Part shown: positions 1-4,672 of the stretch, in pieces
Numbering within the stretch: the stretch's first letter is position 1
Layout: the number at the start of each line of letters is the position of its first letter
Source: JAAFHS01 sp046049665
Lineage (GTDB): Bacteria > Pseudomonadota > Alphaproteobacteria > Rhodobacterales > Rhodobacteraceae
DNA length: 5,869 nt
Assembly (NCBI GenBank): GCA_046049665.1
Contig: JBJOQW010000148.1
Span: forward strand, 1 to 5,869
Direction: 5' to 3'
Notes under the pieces: model-generated
Database searches by the model: none
Told to the model about the DNA's origin: nothing
What the model saw: the letters and a program-made list of their open reading frames with translations, nothing else
Translations under genes and position numbers: made by a program

Positions 1-308
1 ACCACCGTCACATCCTGCGCAAACTTCCCTGCATCAAAAATCTGGCTCCAGCGATAGGAAAACCAGCCATTGCGCACCACCAGAACGCGCCCCTGCCCGA
101 ACTGCCGCGCCACGGCCTCCATCGCATAAGACCCGCCACCCGGCACCAAGGCCACCGCTTCGGCCTGATACACGTCACGCAGCATGGATGAGATATCGCG
201 CATAACGCCCTGAAATTTCTTGGACATATGGTTCAGGCTGCGGTCCGTGAACACGACCGAGAATTCGTCCAGTCCACCACCATCAACATTTGCGTGCAAA
301 GCGGGCAT
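1..308 (-). CDS. Class V aminotransferase (alanine-glyoxylate/serine-pyruvate type), N-terminal part
   Basis: PLP-dependent class V aminotransferase of the alanine-glyoxylate/serine-pyruvate/phosphoserine aminotransferase-like group; the exact amino donor and acceptor cannot be told from this part. The ATG at 308-306 follows a strong GGAGG Shine-Dalgarno (314-318) with a 5-nt gap. The first 102 residues are visible and the frame is open to the window edge. Residues 15-40 carry EFSVVFTDRSLNHMSKKFQG, followed by VPGGGSYAMEAVARQF (about 55-70), the Gly-rich stretch where this family begins its cofactor-binding large domain, then VVRNGWFSYRW (77-87). The PLP lysine and substrate-binding C-terminal domain lie outside the window. 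The gene starts 46 bp after the stop of the racemase-like gene on the same strand, so cotranscription is likely. The family is assigned by recalled similarity; substrate is unknown. Confidence 0.85.
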   Translation of the reverse strand, partial: MPALHANVDGGGLDEFSVVFTDRSLNHMSKKFQGVMRDISSMLRDVYQAEAVALVPGGGSYAMEAVARQFGQGRVLVVRNGWFSYRWSQIFDAGKFAQDVTV

Positions 309-354
309 TCGTTCCTCCATCTCTTTGATCTAACCTAGCAGAAAACCGAAAAGT

Positions 355-1461
355 TCAACCGCCCACTTCCGACACCTTATATTGCGCGCGCTCCAGCCAA
401 TCGGGCGCAATCTCTACGCCCCAGCCCGGCGCATCGGGCACGGTGACATGGCCATCCGTGACCGCATAGGGGTTGCCCAGAAACAGCCCGTCTTGCCAAG
501 GATAATAGTCCAGCCCCTCGATCGACAGTTCCAGATACTTGCCCGCATTGGGCAGCGCTTTGAGCAGATGCATCGTGCACATTGTGACAAGGCTCAGGTT
601 TGCGGCATGTGGCGTGACGGGCAGACCCTGGGCTGCGGCCATGCGGCAGACCTCCAAGCTTCGGTGGATGCCGCCCATGTACATCACATCCGGCTGGGCA
701 ATATCCACGGCGTTGCGGTCAAACATCAACTGCCAGCTGGAATATTCGCAATCCTGCTCACCCCCCGCGACGTCAATGGCCAGGGCCGCGCGCACTTCGG
801 CTGTCTGGTCGGGTTCCCAATAGGGGCAAGGTTCCTCGAAATGGCCAATGCCATTGTCTTCCAGCATGCGCCCCACGGCAATGGCGCGCGCCGGCGAATA
901 GCAGGAGTTGCCATCCACCAGTTTATCAATACCGTCTCCCAAGGCCTTGGACACAATGGGAATAACCGCTTCCGTCCGTCCCGGCCATTCGTCCCGGTCG
1001 CGCCCGCATTCCGCCCCCACCCGCCATTTGAACGCCGTAAAGCCCTGCTCATCCCGCAGCCGCACAAAACGCGCCGCCTCATCCTCGGGTGTGATGTCGC
1101 GCTTCATGCTGCTGGCATAGGCGCGCAGCGGGCCCGGCGAGCCGCCCAGAAGGCTGACCACAGGCTTGCCCTCCAGCTTGCCGCGCAAATCCCACAGCGC
1201 CGTATCGAGCCCCGTCATCGCCCGGCGCAGGTAACTGCCCGGATATTTGTGCTCACGCTCACCGATCAGCGCCAGCGTATCGGCAAAATCAAGCGCATCG
1301 CGGCCAAGGGCATGCGGTGCGATCTGGCGATGAAAGACCTGCGCTGTGATGTCGGCGTTATAGGTGGACAACTGCCCCCAGCCCTGCGCGCCCGTGTCCG
1401 AGGTCGCCCGCACAAAGCACACGAATTCCGTGCCAAAGGTTTCCAGTTTTGCGATCTTCAT
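355..1461 (-). CDS. Mandelate racemase/muconate lactonizing enzyme family protein (enolase superfamily)
   Basis: A 368-residue cytosolic enolase-superfamily enzyme, normal length for the family. These enzymes abstract the proton alpha to a carboxylate, stabilised by Mg2+, to racemise or dehydrate acid sugars and related acids. An N-terminal capping domain (about 1-110) ends in the signature GLDTALWDLRGKLEGKP and SLLGG (84-107), and a (beta/alpha)7-beta barrel follows. Visible active-site residues are K145-W-R147 on the second strand, metal ligands D183 (VDGN), E209 (HFEE) and E235 (GGEQ), the D258 (QPD)/H285 (TPHA) dyad and E311. The His-Asp dyad places it in the mandelate racemase subgroup. 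Arg replaces the usual second Lys of the KxK motif, which argues against a two-base racemase and favours an acid-sugar dehydratase or similar (inference). The ATG at 1461 has AGGGA 5 nt upstream (1467-1471). The aminotransferase follows on the same strand. Substrate unknown. Confidence 0.9.
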   Translation of the reverse strand: MKIAKLETFGTEFVCFVRATSDTGAQGWGQLSTYNADITAQVFHRQIAPHALGRDALDFADTLALIGEREHKYPGSYLRRAMTGLDTALWDLRGKLEGKPVVSLLGGSPGPLRAYASSMKRDITPEDEAARFVRLRDEQGFTAFKWRVGAECGRDRDEWPGRTEAVIPIVSKALGDGIDKLVDGNSCYSPARAIAVGRMLEDNGIGHFEEPCPYWEPDQTAEVRAALAIDVAGGEQDCEYSSWQLMFDRNAVDIAQPDVMYMGGIHRSLEVCRMAAAQGLPVTPHAANLSLVTMCTMHLLKALPNAGKYLELSIEGLDYYPWQDGLFLGNPYAVTDGHVTVPDAPGWGVEIAPDWLERAQYKVSEVGG

Positions 1462-1487
1462 CTTGGTCCCTGCCCTTGCTCCTTGGC

Positions 1488-1573
1488 CCTGACAGGCCGC
1501 GTCGCTGATGGCCGCGCGAAGAAAGCTGTCAGGCTTGATGAGCGGACCCTAGCCAAGCCCCACCACCCTGTCA
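1488..1573. promoter_or_regulatory. Spaced CTGWCA(G) repeats upstream of the racemase-like gene (candidate operator)
   Basis: The 128-bp gap between the racemase-like start (1461) and the upstream Lrp stop (1590) holds CCTGACAG at 1488-1495 and its exact inverted copy CTGTCAGG at 1526-1533. A weaker third copy, CTGTCA, lies at 1568-1573. Each core is itself nearly palindromic (CTG-W-CAG), and the centres are 37 and 42 bp apart. This could be an operator set for a regulator of the racemase-aminotransferase unit. The same 9-mer CCTGACAGG also occurs inside the glmM coding region (5850-5858), so chance is a real possibility. I found no convincing -35/-10 pair or T-run terminator in this gap. Confidence 0.25.
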
Positions 1574-1589
1574 TTGCCAATTCCGCCCC

Positions 1590-2045
1590 TCACAGCGGCC
1601 CCGGGCGACGTTCCTCGGTCAACAGCACATTCGCCTCTACCTGCCCCACCCCTGGCAAAGTCATGATCCGCCGCCGCAACACGCGTTCAAAATCTGCAAT
1701 ATCCCGCGCCACCACCCGCAGCCGGTAATCAAACAGCCCCAGCACATGCTGCACCACCTGCACCTCCGGAATCGCCGTCACCGCCCGTTCAAAATCCTCC
1801 AGCGATACCCGCCCCTTCGTCGCCAGCTTGATCCCCAGAAACACCGTCACCCCGAACCCAAGCGCCGGTTTGTCCACCACCACCCGCTGTCCCGCCAGCA
1901 CCCCCGTCTCTTCCAGCCGCCGGATGCGCCGCCACGCCCCCGGCTGGCTTAGCCCAAAGCGCCGCCCCAAGGCCCCGGCGTTCTGCGTTGCATCCGCCAC
2001 CAGCGCCCGCAAAAGTGCCCGGTCGATATCATCCAGATCAATCAT
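1590..2045 (-). CDS. Lrp/AsnC family transcriptional regulator (second of a tandem pair)
   Basis: A 151-residue DNA-binding regulator of the leucine-responsive/asparagine (feast-famine) family, normally an octamer or dimer assembly that senses an amino acid. The N-terminus LDDIDRALLRAL (4-15) is the family's opening helix. A winged helix-turn-helix covers about 20-50 (GALGRRFGLSQPGAWRRIRRLEETGVL), and the C-terminal RAM ligand-binding domain spans about 65-145, with the hallmark GLFDYRLRVVARD (103-115) and IMTLPGVGQVEANVLL (127-142). The ATG at 2045-2043 overlaps the TGA of the upstream paralogue (2044-2042) as ATGA. The nearest purine-rich site, GAGG at 2056-2059, is about 10 nt away and weak, so translational coupling is likely. 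Tandem position and shared ancestry suggest the two may form mixed oligomers (inference). Effector unknown; a branched-chain amino acid is plausible given ilvC nearby. Confidence 0.92.
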   Translation of the reverse strand: MIDLDDIDRALLRALVADATQNAGALGRRFGLSQPGAWRRIRRLEETGVLAGQRVVVDKPALGFGVTVFLGIKLATKGRVSLEDFERAVTAIPEVQVVQHVLGLFDYRLRVVARDIADFERVLRRRIMTLPGVGQVEANVLLTEERRPGPL

Positions 2046-2500
2046 ACAGGCAGCGCCTCACCATCCTTGATCGTCGCAATCAGCATGAGCGCCTCGATAT
2101 CCGCGATGTGCGGCAGCGTCAGAATGCGACTGCGGTAAATCTCCTGATACTGCGCCATATCCCGCGCGATCACGTTCAACCGCACATCCACCCGCCCCAG
2201 AAAGGTTTCAATCGCCACCACCTCTGGCACCTCGCGTGCCGCCGCCAGAAAATCGTCAAACGCCCGCGCATCCGTCTTGTCCAACGTAAAGCGCAGGGAA
2301 ACCTCCACCTCATAGCCAAGCGCCCGCCAGTCGATCACCGCGCAGCGCCCCTTGATCACCCCCGCCTCCGCCAGCCGCTCCAGCCTGCGCCAGCAGGTGC
2401 CCACCGTCACCCCAGCCCGCTCTGCCAGCACCTGCGTCGCCACAGCCGGTTCTGCCAGCAACTGCCGCAGGATGCGTCGGTCCGTGTCATCCAACTGCAT
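2042..2500 (-). CDS. Lrp/AsnC family transcriptional regulator (first of a tandem pair, divergent from ilvC)
   Basis: A 152-residue feast-famine regulator. It opens with LDDTDRRILRQLL (3-15), carries a winged helix-turn-helix at about 20-50 (QVLAERAGVTVGTCWRRLER then AGVI), and has a RAM effector domain at about 65-146 (LGRVDVRLNVIARD at 101-114, ILTLPHIADIEALMLIATIK at 126-145). It is clearly related to its downstream partner (shared LDDxDR, WRR-RL, ALG, ARD, TLP) but diverged along its length, so this is an old duplication. In the RAM loop it reads G-R-V-D-V where the partner has G-L-F-D-Y, suggesting a different effector preference. The ATG at 2500 is preceded by AAGGTG (about 2509-2515 on this strand). 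The gene is transcribed away from ilvC across a 126-bp region, the classic arrangement for a local regulator that controls its neighbour and itself. Confidence 0.93.
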   Translation of the reverse strand: MQLDDTDRRILRQLLAEPAVATQVLAERAGVTVGTCWRRLERLAEAGVIKGRCAVIDWRALGYEVEVSLRFTLDKTDARAFDDFLAAAREVPEVVAIETFLGRVDVRLNVIARDMAQYQEIYRSRILTLPHIADIEALMLIATIKDGEALPV

Positions 2501-2510
2501 GAAAATTTCA
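2500..2510. promoter_or_regulatory. Short palindrome TGAAA-A-TTTCA at the Lrp start codon
   Basis: TGAAA and TTTCA flank a single central A, immediately upstream of (and touching) the ATG of the first Lrp gene. It is AT-rich in a GC-rich genome and lies in the leader between Shine-Dalgarno and start, so a bound regulator there could block transcription or translation of the Lrp pair. Arms are only 5 bp, so chance cannot be excluded. Confidence 0.2.
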
Positions 2511-2531
2511 CCTTTTCAGAATATCGCGCAT

Positions 2532-2550
2532 GATTTTTCGTAGAAAAATC
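2532..2550. promoter_or_regulatory. Inverted repeat in the divergent lrp-ilvC region, candidate Lrp-type operator
   Basis: GATTTTTC (2532-2539) and GAAAAATC (2543-2550) are perfect inverted arms separated by GTA. The site sits about 31 bp from the first Lrp start and about 76 bp from the ilvC start, inside a 126-bp divergent region. Lrp-family proteins bind AT-rich symmetric sites of roughly 15 bp, so this is the best operator candidate for the adjacent regulators. A TTGTCA hexamer at 2556-2561 resembles a -35 element for ilvC, but I see no good -10 at 17 bp, so the promoter itself is unresolved. Role inferred from position and symmetry. Confidence 0.5.
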
Positions 2551-2626
2551 GTTCCTTGTCAAACTTCGCAGCTTTCACCACCGCAAAACCCCTATTTTCC
2601 CCCCATCAACCGCAAAGGAGAACGCC

Positions 2627-3649
2627 ATGCGCGTGTATTATGACCGTGACTGCGACATCAACCTGATCAAGGACAAGAAGGTCGCCATCCTTGGCTACGG
2701 CAGCCAGGGCCATGCCCATGCCCTGAACCTGCGCGATTCAGGCGCCAAGAACGTTGTCGTCGCCCTGCGCCCCGGTTCTGCGTCCGCCAAGAAATGCGAG
2801 GCCGAAGGCCTCAAGGTCATGGACATTGCCGCCGCCGCCGCTTGGTGCGACCTGATCATGTTCACCATGCCAGACGAGCTGCAGGCCGACACCTACAAGA
2901 AATACGTGCATGACAACCTGCGCGAAGGCTCCGCCATCGCCTTTGCCCATGGCCTGAACGTGCATTTCGGCCTGATCGAGCCGAAAAAGGGTGTTGACGT
3001 CATCATGATGGCCCCAAAGGGCCCCGGCCACACTGTGCGCGGCGAATACACCAAGGGCGGCGGTGTGCCCTGCCTCGTCGCTGTCCACCAGGACGCGACC
3101 GGCAAGGCGATGGACATCGGCCTGTCCTACTGCTCCGCCATCGGTGGCGGGCGTTCGGGCATTATTGAAACCAACTTCCGTCAGGAATGCGAAACCGACC
3201 TCTTCGGCGAACAGGCCGTGCTCTGCGGTGGCCTGGTTGAACTGATCCGCATGGGGTTCGAGACGCTGGTGGAAGCCGGTTACGAGCCGGAAATGGCCTA
3301 TTTCGAATGCCTGCACGAAGTGAAGCTGATCGTCGACCTGATCTATGAAGGCGGCATTGCCAACATGGATTACTCCATCTCCAACACCGCCGAGTATGGC
3401 CAGTATGTGTCAGGCCCGCGTATCCTGCCGTATGATGAAACCAAGGCGCGGATGAAAGCCGTTCTGACAGATATCCAGACCGGCAAGTTCGTGCGTGACT
3501 TCATGCTTGAAAACAGCGTGGGCCAGCCCACGATCAAAGCGTCGCGCCGTTCCAACGACGAACACCAGATCGAACTGGTGGGCAAGAAACTCCGCGACAT
3601 GATGCCATGGATTTCCAAGGGCAAGATGGTGGACCGCGCGCGGAACTGA
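2627..3649 (+). CDS. ilvC: Ketol-acid reductoisomerase (NADP+)
   Basis: Second step of isoleucine, valine and leucine synthesis: Mg2+-dependent alkyl migration and NADPH reduction of 2-acetolactate or 2-aceto-2-hydroxybutyrate to the dihydroxy acid, in the cytosol. At 340 residues it is the short class I enzyme. The N-terminal Rossmann domain has GYGSQGHAHALNL (23-35); R48, S51 and S53 in LRPGSAS fit recognition of the NADPH 2'-phosphate. Further landmarks are AHG (107-109), APKGPGH (129-135) and GGGRSGIIETNF (173-184). The C-terminal knotted domain shows metal and substrate residues D191 and E195 (DLFGE), E227 and E231 (ECLHE) and S252 (SISNTAEYG). No key residue is missing. The ATG has a strong AAAGGAG (2614-2620), 6 nt upstream. 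Two Lrp/AsnC genes diverge from it, making amino-acid-responsive control likely, and a terminator follows. Confidence 0.98.
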   Translation: MRVYYDRDCDINLIKDKKVAILGYGSQGHAHALNLRDSGAKNVVVALRPGSASAKKCEAEGLKVMDIAAAAAWCDLIMFTMPDELQADTYKKYVHDNLREGSAIAFAHGLNVHFGLIEPKKGVDVIMMAPKGPGHTVRGEYTKGGGVPCLVAVHQDATGKAMDIGLSYCSAIGGGRSGIIETNFRQECETDLFGEQAVLCGGLVELIRMGFETLVEAGYEPEMAYFECLHEVKLIVDLIYEGGIANMDYSISNTAEYGQYVSGPRILPYDETKARMKAVLTDIQTGKFVRDFMLENSVGQPTIKASRRSNDEHQIELVGKKLRDMMPWISKGKMVDRARN

Positions 3650-3653
3650 TTGC

Positions 3654-3671
3654 GGTGCGCTATAGCGCACC
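3654..3671. repeat. 18-bp perfect palindrome just after ilvC
   Basis: GGTGCGCTA followed directly by its exact reverse complement TAGCGCACC, beginning 4 nt after the ilvC stop. In RNA it can form a 7-bp stem with a UAUA loop; no T-run follows, so it is not a terminator by itself. It could protect the ilvC 3' end, assist the terminator 11 nt further on, or be a symmetric protein-binding site. Confidence 0.6.
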
Positions 3672-3682
3672 CTACGATGGGC

Positions 3683-3707
3683 GGGCGGCCTTCATGGCCG
3701 CCCTTTT
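3683..3707 (+). terminator. Rho-independent terminator of ilvC
   Basis: GGGCGGCC (3683-3690), loop TTCAT, then GGCCGCCC (3696-3703), a perfect 8-bp all-G/C stem followed at once by TTTT (3704-3707) and CGTTT. It lies 34 nt after the ilvC stop. It also ends only 14 nt before the next start codon, so it may attenuate the downstream reductase gene rather than fully isolate it. Confidence 0.88.
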
Positions 3708-3712
3708 CGTTT

Positions 3713-3717
3713 GGGGG
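3713..3717 (+). promoter_or_regulatory. G-rich ribosome binding site deciding the SDR start
   Basis: GGGGG at 3713-3717 lies 4 nt before ATG 3722. The frame is open further up to a TTG at 3650, but that extension would translate through the palindrome and the terminator and adds residues with no resemblance to an SDR N-terminus. The family's Rossmann fold begins within a few residues of the ATG at 3722, so that start is preferred. Confidence 0.55.
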
Positions 3718-3721
3718 CAGC

Positions 3722-4486
3722 ATGGGCAGACTATCTGGCAAAGTGGCAATTATCACCGGCGGGGCCACCGGCATGGGCGGGGCTGCCAGCCGCCTGTTCG
3801 CCGCCGAGGGGGCAAAGGTCGGTATCCTTGACCACAACCTTGCCGCGGCCGAGGCGACCGCCGCCCAGATCCGTGATGCCGGCGGCCTTGCCATCGCCGT
3901 GCAGGCCGATGTGTCACATGCCGCGCAGGTCACCACCGCTGTGGGCACCGTCACCGCCGCATTCGGGCCCATCACCGTGCTGTTCAACCATGCAGGCACG
4001 ATCGTGATAAAACCCTTTCTGGAGACGACCGAGGAAGAATGGGACTGGCTTCATGCCGTCAACGTCAAGGGAATGTTCCTGACGACAAAGGCCGTCTTGC
4101 CGCAAATGATCGCCGCAGGTGGTGGGTCCATCGTCTGCACCTCGTCCATTTCAGCCGTCGCAGGCACGCCGATGGAGGTGCTGTATGACACCACCAAAGG
4201 GGCCGTGCACATGTTCGCCCGCGCGATTGCTGTGGAATTCCGTGACCGCAATATCCGCTGCAACGCCGTCTGCCCCGGTTTCATCGAAACACCCCACGGC
4301 CTGCGCGAGGTGCGCGATCTGCAGGCGCTTGGCGTGGACGTCTCAGAAGCCGCGATTGCCGCCGCACAAGGGCGCATCGGGCGGCCCGAAGAGGTGGCGC
4401 AAGCCGCCCTGTTCCTTGCGTCAGATGAGGCAAGCTTTGTGAACGGCACGCATCTGTTCGTCGACAACGCATTCACTGCCATTTGA
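3722..4486 (+). CDS. Short-chain dehydrogenase/reductase (SDR), classical type
   Basis: A 254-residue cytosolic NAD(P)-dependent oxidoreductase, normal classical-SDR length, probably a tetramer as in the family. Cofactor motif TGGATGMG (12-19), D37 at the end of the second strand (ILDHN), which favours NAD(H) over NADP(H), DV at 63-64, and NHAG (89-92) in place of the usual NNAG. Catalytic tetrad N114 (NVKG), S142, Y155 and K159 (YDTTK) is complete; PG (185-186) and a C-terminal LFVDNAFTAI replace the more common VDGG ending. Substrate is not predictable; sugar, polyol or hydroxy-acid oxidoreductases share this pattern. It starts 72 bp after ilvC on the same strand but behind a strong terminator, with almost no room for its own promoter. 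It is convergent with glmM. No sequence link to valine/isoleucine synthesis is evident. Confidence 0.93.
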   Translation: MGRLSGKVAIITGGATGMGGAASRLFAAEGAKVGILDHNLAAAEATAAQIRDAGGLAIAVQADVSHAAQVTTAVGTVTAAFGPITVLFNHAGTIVIKPFLETTEEEWDWLHAVNVKGMFLTTKAVLPQMIAAGGGSIVCTSSISAVAGTPMEVLYDTTKGAVHMFARAIAVEFRDRNIRCNAVCPGFIETPHGLREVRDLQALGVDVSEAAIAAAQGRIGRPEEVAQAALFLASDEASFVNGTHLFVDNAFTAI

Positions 4487-4497
4487 CCAGCTGGCGC

Positions 4498-4519
4498 CAA
4501 TTTTCTTGCAAGAAAATTG
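4498..4519. repeat. 22-bp perfect palindrome, AT-rich (hairpin 1)
   Basis: CAATTTTCTTG is followed directly by its exact reverse complement CAAGAAAATTG. It is strongly AT-rich against GC-rich surroundings, 12 nt after the SDR stop. Confidence 0.8.
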
Positions 4520-4541
4520 CAAAAATCTTCGCAGATTTTTG
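4520..4541. repeat. Hairpin 2 with 9-bp stem
   Basis: CAAAAATCT (4520-4528), loop TCGC, AGATTTTTG (4533-4541), a perfect 9-bp stem abutting hairpin 1. It resembles a bidirectional terminator in having an A-run on one side and a T-run on the other, but the runs are inside the stem and the stem is GC-poor, so it would be weak alone. Confidence 0.7.
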
Positions 4542-4542
4542 G

Positions 4543-4564
4543 CCGGATTTTTCGAAAAATCCGG
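4543..4564. repeat. 22-bp perfect palindrome (hairpin 3)
   Basis: CCGGATTTTTC is followed directly by its reverse complement GAAAAATCCGG, one base after hairpin 2, then GGGGCCCC (4563-4570). Its core GATTTTTC/GAAAAATC has the same arms as the inverted repeat upstream of ilvC (2532-2550). Confidence 0.8.
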
Positions 4565-4600
4565 GGCCCCAGCTGACGGGTTCGGTGGGCATTTCCTAAC

Positions 4601-4639
4601 GAATGATGAAGATCAATCGGCAACCCTTTGATATCATTC
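4601..4639. repeat. Bulged inverted repeat near the glmM 3' end
   Basis: GAATGAT (4601-4607) pairs with ATCATTC (4633-4639), and inside it ATCAA (4612-4616) pairs with TTGAT (4628-4632). This leaves a 4-nt GAAG bulge on one side and an 11-nt loop. It may contribute to 3'-end structure of the glmM or SDR transcript. Moderate length makes it less certain than the neighbouring perfect palindromes. Confidence 0.35.
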
Positions 4640-4644
4640 ATCCG

Positions 4645-4666
4645 AAAACATGTCCCATCATGGGAC
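4645..4666 (-). terminator. Possible intrinsic terminator of glmM
   Basis: On the minus strand, GTCCCA-TGA-TGGGAC (4666-4652) forms a 6-bp stem with a 3-nt loop starting 6 nt after the glmM stop, then CATG-type spacing of two bases and TTTT (4648-4645). As DNA it is a 15-bp palindrome with one central base. The stem is short and the T-run short and displaced, so it is a weak terminator candidate. Confidence 0.45.
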
Positions 4667-4672
4667 GCCCTT

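Larger units (their letters stand above)
4488..4575. repeat. Outer inverted repeat enclosing three hairpins (possible branched structure)
   Basis: CAGCTGG at 4488-4494 is the exact reverse complement of CCAGCTG at 4569-4575. Between the arms lie three consecutive palindromes (4498-4519, 4520-4541, 4543-4564), so a transcript or extruded single strand could close into a multi-branched fold with a 7-bp closing stem. It begins 2 nt after the SDR stop and may act as a 3' end or bidirectional terminator for the convergent genes. Folding energy was not computed. Confidence 0.45.

Noticed and set aside
382..1728. A 448-codon open frame on the plus strand
   Set aside because: It lies opposite the racemase-like gene, whose protein carries a complete enolase-superfamily active site. 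The plus-strand translation is rich in Arg, His and Pro with no recognisable motif: an antisense shadow in GC-rich DNA.
2530..2643. Small plus-strand frame upstream of and overlapping the ilvC start, considered as a leader peptide for attenuation
   Set aside because: It would begin inside the inverted repeat, has no ribosome site, lacks a run of Leu/Ile/Val codons and no alternative terminator hairpin follows, so it does not look like a branched-chain attenuator.
2738..3316. 192-codon minus-strand frame inside ilvC
   Set aside because: Antisense shadow of a clearly functional ilvC; no family motif seen.
3650..3721. 24-residue N-terminal extension of the SDR from a TTG start
   Set aside because: It would be translated through an 18-bp palindrome and the terminator stem, and the SDR fold begins naturally at ATG 3722, which has its own G-rich ribosome site.
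4498..4564. CRISPR array or transposon ends
   Set aside because: The palindromes differ from each other, have no regular unique spacers, and there is no transposase, target duplication or cas gene in the window.
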